A stretch of DNA of 64,000 bases, from positions 62,001-126,000 of the forward strand of contig JBAZVN010000009.1 of NCBI GenBank assembly GCA_041660815.1, given 5' to 3'. Below, piece after piece: positions 17,610 through 25,350 of this stretch. The position numbers were made by a program, and so were the translations under genes. Position 1 is the stretch's first letter. Every line of letters starts with the position of its first letter. The notes below the pieces were generated by a model that saw nothing but the letters and a program-made list of their open reading frames with translations, was not told the DNA's origin and ran no database searches. The stretch is from PALSA-1006 sp041660815. GTDB lineage: Bacteria; Pseudomonadota; Gammaproteobacteria; Burkholderiales; Gallionellaceae.

Positions 17610-18389
17610 TTAATATAATTTTCCGACTAACACCGTCACACCGGCTAATAAACTCCATTTGGGTGTTGAGTCATTTAAACCGGCAGCCAATCCCGCATCC
17701 CACACCACGCGTTTACTCAACGCATAATTTACCGACACCAAGGCTTGATCGCTGGGCTTGAATCCGGAACGTATCGAACCAAAAAGCTCTGCTGCTACGC
17801 CCCATTTTTCATTTAACGGACGCGACCAAGTCGCGACCCACCCCCACTGTTGTTTCGATTCACCGGCGGAAACACTTCCAAGCGTGGTTAAATTCAGGTT
17901 GATATCGATGGTATTGCCGGACAAATCGGCACTATAAATTCCGTTGATCAAATGATCCGTTTTTCCGCTGCCCCCGTTCAAGCCCTCTTTAGCCGTTGCC
18001 GCAACAAAACCATACTCCATACCGAATGCCGAGCTGCCATTTTCACTCACCCCAAAGCGGTGCTTTAACAAAAACGAAGTGTCACCCAAACCGCTTATCG
18101 ATGAACTCTGCGCAACCGTCTGATTGACAAAGGCCTCACCTCCCAGCAACACACCACTATTTTGAGCAAATGCAAATTTCAGCATATAGGGCAGGCTGCC
18201 CCGCGTGGAATCATCACGACTTTTACTACTCAGCCATCCCGCCTCCAGTTCTAACCAGCCTGACTGGGATAGTGCGGCAGGATTGGAAACCGTAGAACGA
18301 TACGGCGTGACTGCGGGGTTCTCTTTGGCAAAACAGGGGGTTAGCAAAATAATATTTAACGTAGCAATTAACCAAAGTTTATTTCGCAT
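17610..18389 (-). CDS. putative outer-membrane beta-barrel protein
   Basis: 259 residues from the ATG at 18389, chosen because it gives a signal peptide (MRNKLWLIATLNIILLTPCFA). The mature part alternates polar and hydrophobic residues in many short strands (WLELEAGWLSS; SFLLKHRFGVSEN; AFGMEYGFVAAT; WGWVATWSRPLNEKWGVAAELFGSI), as in the phenol/MetA-degradation (PF13557-like) family of small barrels. Substrate is unknown. It lies inside the chemotaxis block between cheW and a receptor, an unusual place for a barrel. GC and style match the neighbours. Confidence 0.6.
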   Translation of the reverse strand: MRNKLWLIATLNIILLTPCFAKENPAVTPYRSTVSNPAALSQSGWLELEAGWLSSKSRDDSTRGSLPYMLKFAFAQNSGVLLGGEAFVNQTVAQSSSISGLGDTSFLLKHRFGVSENGSSAFGMEYGFVAATAKEGLNGGSGKTDHLINGIYSADLSGNTIDINLNLTTLGSVSAGESKQQWGWVATWSRPLNEKWGVAAELFGSIRSGFKPSDQALVSVNYALSKRVVWDAGLAAGLNDSTPKWSLLAGVTVLVGKLY

Positions 18390-18512
18390 GAATTTTTCTC
18401 TACTTATTACCAATGAATTTACAAAAATCTGTTCGGGAATAGCAAAGGGCGCAATAAGCATGACGCAATGCGCGTCGCTTATTGCGCCCTTCAACAGCTT
18501 GATTCTAATTAC

Positions 18513-19004
18513 TTATGCTACTACCGCGTCCATCAATTCCATATCGCGGCTGGACATCAGCTTCTCGATATCCACCAGAATCAACATACGCTGATCGATA
18601 GTTCCCAAGCCCATGATGTAACGCGTATCGAGCGAGGTGGACAAGGAAGGTGCCGCTTTAATCTGTTCATGCGCCAGGGTCAGCACATCCGACACGCTGT
18701 CCACCACCACGCCCACTACGCGGGTGCTCAGATTCAAAATTATCACCACGGTGAGCTCGTTGTAGGTGACCGTGCCCAGATTAAATTTGATGCGCAAATC
18801 CACAATCGGCACGATGATGCCGCGCAGATTGATCACGCCTTTGATAAACGACGGCGTATTGGCGATGGCGGTCACCGCATCGTAGCCGCGAATTTCCTGC
18901 ACTTTGAGAATATCCATCCCGTATTCTTCGGCGCCCAGCGTGAAGGTGAGAAACTCGCCTCCTGCGGTGCCACTGGTGTTAACTGTGTTTGCTTCGGTTG
19001 CCAT
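18513..19004 (-). CDS. cheW: chemotaxis coupling protein CheW
   Basis: 163 residues. A single CheW domain: FLTFTLGAEEYGMDILKVQEIRGYDAVTAI, FIKGVINLRGIIVPIVDLRIKFNL, and a C-terminal ILVDIEKLMSS. CheW joins receptors to CheA. It is the last gene of a cheY-cheA-receptor-cheW run; the receptor gene ends about 210 bases upstream, with a large inverted-repeat element between them. Confidence 0.95.
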   Translation of the reverse strand: MATEANTVNTSGTAGGEFLTFTLGAEEYGMDILKVQEIRGYDAVTAIANTPSFIKGVINLRGIIVPIVDLRIKFNLGTVTYNELTVVIILNLSTRVVGVVVDSVSDVLTLAHEQIKAAPSLSTSLDTRYIMGLGTIDQRMLILVDIEKLMSSRDMELMDAVVA

Positions 19005-19064
19005 GTCAGTCTCCCTTGTCTTTTAGCCGTGCTTGTCTGCTCTTCTCGGACGAGCGGCTTAGTA

Positions 19065-19205
19065 TTTGTAGGTTGGGTTAGGCGCGCTCTTTGCGCCGTA
19101 ACCCAACATGACAATAAATTATGTTGGGTTGCCTTGCCTAGCCATCTGACTAAGGCAGCAAGCTGCCAAGTCATTGGTTAACGCTGCGCTAACCCAACCT
19201 ACAAA
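19065..19205. repeat. MITE-like element with 17-bp perfect terminal inverted repeats
   Basis: TTTGTAGGTTGGGTTAG at 19065-19081 is matched by its exact reverse complement at 19189-19205. Inside are a second palindrome (GGCGCG...GCGCC, with GGTTGGGTTA/TAACCCAAC) and a copy of the GGCAGC-AA-GCTGCC hairpin at 19140-19180. It lies between the receptor gene and cheW and could attenuate cheW transcription. Confidence 0.7.
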
Positions 19206-19217
19206 ACCGCATTCTGC

Positions 19218-21497
19218 TTAAAACTCTTCCCACTCTTCTTCGCCACCTTCTTTACCGGCAGCAGGTTTGCTGGGCAGGGCTTTCGCTTTGCCTGCAGGGG
19301 CTGCTTTCTTCGCGGGCGCAGGATGTCTGGCAGCAGGTTTAGCAACCGCACGCGAAGCTGATGGAGCCGCAATGCGAGCTTGTCCCATCGCGCTGTTGTC
19401 CATCTTGAATACGCTGACGGCACGGGTGAGGTTCTGCGCTTCTTCTTCCAGAGATTCGGCTGCGGCAGCGGCTTCTTCCACCAGAGCGGCATTTTGCTGG
19501 GTGACTTCGTCCATCTGGGTGATGGCCTGATTCACTTGTTCAATACCGGTGCTTTGTTCAGCCGAGGCGGCGCTGATTTCAGACATGATGTCGGTCACGC
19601 GTTTAACCGCGTTGACAATTTCTTCCATGGTCTTGCCCGCGTCATCCACCAGCTTGGTGCCGATCTCGACTTTCTCGGTCGAATCGCCGATCAGGGTTTT
19701 GATTTCCTTCGCGGCAGCGGCGGAGCGCTGTGCCAAGTTGCGCACTTCGGCAGCCACTACAGCGAAGCCACGGCCCTGCTCACCGGCACGGGCGGCTTCA
19801 ACCGCGGCATTCAAAGCCAGAATGTTGGTCTGGAAGGCGATGCCGTCAATGACACTGATGATATCCACGATCTTGCGGCTGGATTCGTTGATGGAGGACA
19901 TGGTGCCCACCACTTCTTGAACCACCGCGCCGCCTTTTTGTGCCACGGAACTGGCGTTGTGTGCCAATTGATTGGCTTGTTTGGCGTTGTCGGCATTTTG
20001 TTTAACGGTGGAGGTGAGTTCTTCCATGCTGGCTGCAGTTTCTTCCAGACTGGAGGCTTGCTCTTCGGTGCGTTGCGACAGATCGGTGTTCCCCGAGGCG
20101 ATTTCTTTGGAGGCGGTGCCGATCGAGTCGACCGAGACCTTAACGTCGGTCACCAGGGTCTTGAGGTTGTCCACGGTGGTGTTCACACCATCTTTAACCT
20201 GACCAAACAGTCCGGGATAAGGTTTCTCTATCTTTTGCGTCAAATCGGCATCGGCCAATGATTTGGCCACGCGCATGATGTCATTCATGGCGTCATCCGT
20301 CACATTGGAGAGTTGGTTGAGCAGTTCGGACAGGGTCTTGGTGTAGCCTTGCTTTCCGCTCATGTCCATCTTGGTGCTGAAGCTGCCGCGTACTGCTGCG
20401 TCTTCCACGATGGCGCGGATTTCTTCGACGATCTTGGTGAGTGAGTCAACGGTGCTGTTGACGCTGACTTTGACCTGCCCATAAGCACCCTGATAATCCT
20501 GGGTGACTTTCTGAGTCAAGTCACCTGCGGCCAAGGCATCGGCCACGCGGATGGTGTCTTTAAATGCGCCGTCTACCGTGTTACTCAATTGGTTCAACAG
20601 TTCAGACAGCTCTTTGGTGTAACCAGCTTTGCCGTTCAGATCCATTTTGCTACTGAAGTCGCCTTTGTTCGCGGCAGCGACTATGTTACGGATATCCCCG
20701 ACGATTTGCCGCAAGCTGTCTTGCATGGTCTTTAACGAATACACCAGACTTGTTGTATCTCCTTGTTTGATTTCAAGATTTGCAGTCAGATCGCCTTGCG
20801 CGATCTTGTGTACCGCCTCGGCTGCGTAGTCAGGTTCGCCGCCCAGCTGCTTCATCAAGTTGCGCACGATCAGGAAAGCAATGCTCACACCAGCCAACAC
20901 GGCAATGATCGCCAATATAATAATCAGCATGAGCGCGCTTTCCACATCCTTATCAGCTTTCTCTCCAGTCTGCTTCATCAAGTCGCTTTGAAAGTCAATC
21001 AAGCCACTGATCGATGCCAGATATGCTGCCTGTGTCGGGCGAATTATTTCCAACAGATAAGTTGTAGCCTCTGCTTGCTTCCCCTCTTTCATCAGAGTCA
21101 GGAATGTATCTTGCCCTCCAACATAAGCGGATCGCGCATCCTTAACCTTATTCAATACGGCGATACCCTCGGGTGACTTAATCGTCTCTTCAAGCTTGAT
21201 AAGATTTTCCTTAATGAACTCGCGCTGCTCACCGATACGGTCTATTTCCTTCTGGATCTTTGCCGCCTCTTTTTCCAAAAGGGCATTACGCATCGCACGT
21301 GCGATGTTATTCACCCCATCCACCATATTGTTTGCCCAAACGGTCTTGGGAAACTTGTCGCCAACAATATCGTTGAGTTCACCCTCGACAGTGCGCATAT
21401 TTGTGATACCCAGCACCGCGATGATGATCATCAAGATGATCACCGAGCCAAAGCCCAGTGCCAATCGGGTTCCTACTTTCATGTTTGATGAAGCCAT
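19218..21497 (-). CDS. methyl-accepting chemotaxis protein with HAMP array and CheR-docking tail
   Basis: 759 residues from the ATG at 21497, which has GGGAG just upstream; an upstream in-frame start would overlap cheA. A membrane helix (~8-30), a four-helix-bundle periplasmic domain (~31-185) and a second helix (~188-212) precede HAMP (LGGEPDYAAEAVHKIAQGDLTANLE). At least two tandem HAMP-like repeats follow, marked by GDFSSKMDLNGKAGYTKELSELLNQLSN and GSFSTKMDMSGKQGYTKTLSELLNQLSN-type units separated by AAGDLTQKV and LADADLTQKI. The signalling domain (QTNILALNAAVEAARAGEQ) ends in an Ala/Pro/Lys linker and a terminal EWEEF, like the NWETF pentapeptide that tethers CheR and CheB. Ligand unknown. 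Confidence 0.93.
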   Translation of the reverse strand: MASSNMKVGTRLALGFGSVIILMIIIAVLGITNMRTVEGELNDIVGDKFPKTVWANNMVDGVNNIARAMRNALLEKEAAKIQKEIDRIGEQREFIKENLIKLEETIKSPEGIAVLNKVKDARSAYVGGQDTFLTLMKEGKQAEATTYLLEIIRPTQAAYLASISGLIDFQSDLMKQTGEKADKDVESALMLIIILAIIAVLAGVSIAFLIVRNLMKQLGGEPDYAAEAVHKIAQGDLTANLEIKQGDTTSLVYSLKTMQDSLRQIVGDIRNIVAAANKGDFSSKMDLNGKAGYTKELSELLNQLSNTVDGAFKDTIRVADALAAGDLTQKVTQDYQGAYGQVKVSVNSTVDSLTKIVEEIRAIVEDAAVRGSFSTKMDMSGKQGYTKTLSELLNQLSNVTDDAMNDIMRVAKSLADADLTQKIEKPYPGLFGQVKDGVNTTVDNLKTLVTDVKVSVDSIGTASKEIASGNTDLSQRTEEQASSLEETAASMEELTSTVKQNADNAKQANQLAHNASSVAQKGGAVVQEVVGTMSSINESSRKIVDIISVIDGIAFQTNILALNAAVEAARAGEQGRGFAVVAAEVRNLAQRSAAAAKEIKTLIGDSTEKVEIGTKLVDDAGKTMEEIVNAVKRVTDIMSEISAASAEQSTGIEQVNQAITQMDEVTQQNAALVEEAAAAAESLEEEAQNLTRAVSVFKMDNSAMGQARIAAPSASRAVAKPAARHPAPAKKAAPAGKAKALPSKPAAGKEGGEEEWEEF

Positions 21498-21522
21498 TTT
21501 GTTCTCCCTGTTGTCGGTAAAT

Positions 21523-23508
21523 TTAAAGCGATTGCGCTGCGCGAGATACATGCGACGCAGCCAATGCCATTACATCCAAAATCAACGCTACTCTTCCATC
21601 TCCCATAATCGTCGCACCGGAAATACCGTGAACTTTACGGAAATTCGATTCCAAACTCTTAATCACCACCTGATGTTGCCCGAGCAGATCGTCCACCATC
21701 AACGCGGTTTTCTTCCCTTCCGACTCAATAATGACCACAATACCCTTGGTAAAATCTTTAATAGCATTGTCGATGCCAAACACTTCATGCACTGCCACCA
21801 ACGGCAAGTATTCACCGCGCACGCGCAACAAATGTCCTTCACCGCTGACCGACTTCAGGTCGTTCGGATCAACTTGCAGCGACTCCACAATTGAACCCAG
21901 CGGCGCAATAAATATCTGACCGCCCACCGAGACTGACAGTCCATCCAGAATCGCCAAGGTCAGCGGCAAACGAATTGTGGTTCGCGTGCCGTAACCCTCG
22001 GCGGAATCAATTTCAACACGACCACCCAGTTCGGCAATATTTCGCTTCACCACGTCCATGCCCACACCGCGACCGGAAACATCGGTAACCACTTCCGCCG
22101 TCGAGAATCCGGCTTCGTAAATCAGCATCCAAACTGCCGAATCCGGCATGTCATCGCTGACATTCATGCCGCGTTCTTTAGCCTTGTTCAAAATGCGCGT
22201 GCGGCTGAGACCGCCGCCATCGTCGGCCACTTCAATCACGATATTGCCCCCCTGATGGAAGGCATTCAACGTGATCGTACCCGTTTCTGATTTACCGGCA
22301 GCCGCACGTTTCTCCGGCATTTCAATGCCGTGATCCAGACTGTTGCGAATTAAGTGGGTCAGCGGATCGGCAATTTTCTCGATCAGGCCTTTATCCAACT
22401 CGGTGCCTTCACCCAGAGTTTTAAGTTCGATTTTCTTGCCCAGCTTGCTCGCCATATCGCGCACCACGCGCGGGAACCGGCTGAAGACAAAGGAAATTGG
22501 CAGCATCCGCACGGCCATCACGGCTTCCTGAATGTCGCGCGTATTGCGTTCCAGCTGACTTAAACCGCTTTGAATACCTTCCACCACCATCGGATCAAGC
22601 AAAGACGCGGATTGAGACAACATCGCTTGAGTAATGACCAACTCGCCGACCAGATTGATTAGTTGATCGACTTTTTCCACGCTGACGCGAATTGAAGTTT
22701 CTGCTGCTGCGGGCGGCGGGGTTCGATCTGCCGCACGACGGGTTGGGTGCGCTTGTTCGGCAACCAAATGGGGCGCTTCTTGGGGTGAGGCGACAGGCTG
22801 TTCTTTTACCGGAATCACCACAGGCGCAGTATCGGGATTAGGTTCTTGCAAAAATCCATAGCCACGCGAATTTTCACGTTCGGTTTTTTGTACCGGGGTT
22901 TCTTCAAAAAATCCGTAACCCTGTTGGTTTTCTGCTGCGGCGACGGCCGTTTCAGGTTTGGCCGCAGGCTCGTCATCAAAAAAACCATAACCCGGATCAG
23001 CCGCAGCGACCGGGGGCGGAGCTGGTTCATCGTCAAAGAAACCATAACCGACAGGTTCTTCTGCAACAGGGGGAGTTTCTTGGGGAGGAGCAGAGGGAAG
23101 TTTCGCGCTTGCAGCGGGCTGATCAACTGAAAGACGTTCCAGAAACGCGCGTGCATTTTTTACGACTTCGAGATCCACTTCGCTATTATCTCGGTGCCCG
23201 GCCAATTGCATGTTAATCGCATCGCCGGCTTCCAAAAATGCGTTAACCATTTCGTTGGTCAACTGCATTTCCTGTTTGCGCAATTTATCCAGCAGAGTTT
23301 CAAGGACATGCGTTACTTCGATCATGTCGGTGAAGCCAAAAGTACCGGCTCCGCCCTTGATGGAATGTGCCGCACGGAAGATGGCGTTGAGGTCATCCAT
23401 GCTGGGATTATCAACATCCAAGCCCAACAATAACTTTTCCATGTTGGCAAGATGTTCGGCGGCTTCTTCAAAAAAAACTTGGTAAAACTGGCTCAGATCA
23501 AAACTCAT
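21523..23508 (-). CDS. cheA: chemotaxis histidine kinase CheA with GYGFF linker repeats
   Basis: 661 residues. The P1 phosphotransfer domain has the phospho-His in FRAAHSIKGGAG (~residue 48). Instead of an obvious P2 domain, residues ~150-230 form a linker with four GYGF motifs (VGYGFFDDEPA, PGYGFFDDEPA, QGYGFFEETPV, RGYGFLQEPN). P3 dimerisation (VEKVDQLINLVGELVITQAML), P4 kinase (HLIRNSLDHG N-box; ADDGGGLS; GRGVGMDVV) and a P5 CheW-like domain follow. It phosphorylates CheY and CheB. It is co-directional with the downstream receptor (25 bases) and cheW, and cheY lies 154 bases upstream. Confidence 0.95.
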   Translation of the reverse strand: MSFDLSQFYQVFFEEAAEHLANMEKLLLGLDVDNPSMDDLNAIFRAAHSIKGGAGTFGFTDMIEVTHVLETLLDKLRKQEMQLTNEMVNAFLEAGDAINMQLAGHRDNSEVDLEVVKNARAFLERLSVDQPAASAKLPSAPPQETPPVAEEPVGYGFFDDEPAPPPVAAADPGYGFFDDEPAAKPETAVAAAENQQGYGFFEETPVQKTERENSRGYGFLQEPNPDTAPVVIPVKEQPVASPQEAPHLVAEQAHPTRRAADRTPPPAAAETSIRVSVEKVDQLINLVGELVITQAMLSQSASLLDPMVVEGIQSGLSQLERNTRDIQEAVMAVRMLPISFVFSRFPRVVRDMASKLGKKIELKTLGEGTELDKGLIEKIADPLTHLIRNSLDHGIEMPEKRAAAGKSETGTITLNAFHQGGNIVIEVADDGGGLSRTRILNKAKERGMNVSDDMPDSAVWMLIYEAGFSTAEVVTDVSGRGVGMDVVKRNIAELGGRVEIDSAEGYGTRTTIRLPLTLAILDGLSVSVGGQIFIAPLGSIVESLQVDPNDLKSVSGEGHLLRVRGEYLPLVAVHEVFGIDNAIKDFTKGIVVIIESEGKKTALMVDDLLGQHQVVIKSLESNFRKVHGISGATIMGDGRVALILDVMALAASHVSRAAQSL

Positions 23509-23662
23509 GGCAGCTGCTACCTTTTTGATTTTCTTGTAAAAAACTATTGTTTTTCAACAACAGGCGCATGCATTACGCCGTCTTCCTGCCTAATTCAACA
23601 ATAATTGTCACAAGGTTCGGGGTGGACACAGATAGTGCCCACCCCGGATTTATTTTTGAAAT

Positions 23663-24028
23663 TTACCCGATAACTTTTTTCACGACTTCCAGCAATTTTT
23701 GCGGATCGAACGGTTTTACAATCCAACCGGTTGCACCAGCTGCTTTACCCTGTGCTTTCATGGCATCGCTGGATTCAGTGGTAAGCATCAGAATGGGCAC
23801 GCTACGATAGGAAGGCATGCCGCGCAAATTTTTAATGAGAGTCAGCCCGTCCATACGCGGCATATTCTGGTCGGTCAGTACTAAATCTACCGTCTTCATT
23901 TTGGCTTTATCCAAGCCTTCCTGACCATCAACTGCTTCAATAATTTCGTAACCCGCACTTTTCAAAGTGAACGCCACCATTTGCCGAATCGAACTTGAAT
24001 CGTCCACACTTAAAACTGTCTTAGCCAT
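23663..24028 (-). CDS. cheY: CheY-like response regulator
   Basis: 121 residues, a single receiver domain: acidic pair in VLSVDDSSSIRQM, phospho-Asp in DLVLTDQNMPRMDGL, Thr/Ser in LMLTTESSD and Lys in GWIVKPFDPQ. No output domain, so it should act by protein contact. It sits between a short receptor-like gene and cheA, suggesting it is that kinase's partner, either as motor regulator or phosphate sink. Confidence 0.94.
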   Translation of the reverse strand: MAKTVLSVDDSSSIRQMVAFTLKSAGYEIIEAVDGQEGLDKAKMKTVDLVLTDQNMPRMDGLTLIKNLRGMPSYRSVPILMLTTESSDAMKAQGKAAGATGWIVKPFDPQKLLEVVKKVIG

Positions 24029-24058
24029 AACTCCCTCGCTGCCGAATATTCATTCACG

Positions 24059-25270
24059 CTAAAATAAATCAATGTCACTGGTTTCCATTTTATCTTGGCG
24101 AACCGGGGAACGCTCACTAAGCCGTTCCGCTTCGGCAAATATATCATTTATTTCCTGACGCATCTGTGAAATTCTTTCAGCCGAAGCATTCTGCCCCTGT
24201 TCGGCTTCAGCCGCCCAAACACCCAAACGATGCCACGCCGTTTCCATACTGGTTACGCGGGTATGCGAGTGTTGAATAAGTTGCCCAACCATGTCCTGAA
24301 ATTGCAGGGAAGTCACTGCTTTGCCTACCACTTGGTTTACTTCACTGGAAATATGATTCTGCTCTTCAATCACCTTCACCATATTCTTATTCATCTGGTT
24401 CACATGATCCAGCGTTAAATCCATCTTACTCTTTGATTCTAAAGCAAAATTCATATCAAGCGAAGCCATGTTACTAATCGACTTTTCCGCATCGATAATG
24501 GCATTGCGTACATCCGTCACATTGCTGCGAATCTGTCTGCTAAACTGATCGGAACGACCCGACAACTTGCGCACTTCGTCAGCCACCACCGCAAAACCCC
24601 GGCCAGACTCACCAGCGCGTGCTGCTTCAATGGCCGCATTTAATGCCAATAAATTGGTCTGCTTAGAGATTCCGTCAATTTCACCCAGCACATCCAAAAT
24701 ACCCGTCACCTGGCGACTGACCGTATCCATTTTATCCACCAGCTCCATCGCGGTTTTGCTGTTGCTGATAATGCTGCCCACCAACTCTTTCAACATATCC
24801 GAGGTTTCGACGATAAACTCTTCCAAGCCTTCATTTTTATTACCACTTGCATTCCCGCCGGTAACAATTGAACTGGCCACATCATTTTGGCTTTGAATCA
24901 GGGTTTGCATCCCGCTAAAACTTTCCAGCAACTTGCCAATTGCATCGGCCAGCAACATTTGCACCTGATTCAAGTCGGCGTTGGCACCGGCAAAGTGTGT
25001 GGCAAACTGCGTGTGCGTTTGCGCCAATACGCTTTCCACCGCACTCGGCTGGGTATTTAATTTTTCACTTGCATCGCGAATATCCTCCTGCTTGCCGTGG
25101 TACAACAAGAAGAGATAGATAGCAACGATCACCAGCACGTGAAGCACGGTTTCCACAATTGCCGAGGAACCGCCTGCCATTGTGTAATGTAATGCCACCG
25201 AGATGATCGCCATCGCGACCATAAAAACCAGCAGCTGTTTATTATGTGCGTCTCTATGTTCTATATGCAT
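24059..25270 (-). CDS. short membrane chemoreceptor-like protein with CheZ-like QFQD segment
   Basis: 403 residues. Two close membrane helices (~14-32 and ~38-58) with almost no periplasmic loop are followed by a coiled coil and a signalling tip (SKQTNLLALNAAIEAARAGESGRGFAVVADEVRKLS, residues ~205-240). There is no HAMP domain or ligand domain. Beyond the tip, near residue 320, comes SLQFQDMVGQLIQHSHTR, which resembles the CheZ active-site segment DFQDLTGQVIKK encoded at 27575-28306. The C-terminus ends ETSDIDLF. It may couple membrane state to the adjacent CheA (25351-27261) or influence CheY dephosphorylation; both ideas are inference. Confidence 0.85.
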   Translation of the reverse strand: MHIEHRDAHNKQLLVFMVAMAIISVALHYTMAGGSSAIVETVLHVLVIVAIYLFLLYHGKQEDIRDASEKLNTQPSAVESVLAQTHTQFATHFAGANADLNQVQMLLADAIGKLLESFSGMQTLIQSQNDVASSIVTGGNASGNKNEGLEEFIVETSDMLKELVGSIISNSKTAMELVDKMDTVSRQVTGILDVLGEIDGISKQTNLLALNAAIEAARAGESGRGFAVVADEVRKLSGRSDQFSRQIRSNVTDVRNAIIDAEKSISNMASLDMNFALESKSKMDLTLDHVNQMNKNMVKVIEEQNHISSEVNQVVGKAVTSLQFQDMVGQLIQHSHTRVTSMETAWHRLGVWAAEAEQGQNASAERISQMRQEINDIFAEAERLSERSPVRQDKMETSDIDLF

Positions 25271-25350
25271 GATGACCTCGCTTCATGACAAACTCGTTTC
25301 AATTTTAATACTCAATTATTTCAATAATTTTTACGAATTGAATCCGCCAA

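Noticed and set aside
19380..20261. 293-codon open frame on the plus strand
   Set aside because: It is antisense to the receptor signalling domain; composition is His/Gly/Phe-rich as expected for the reverse of receptor codons.
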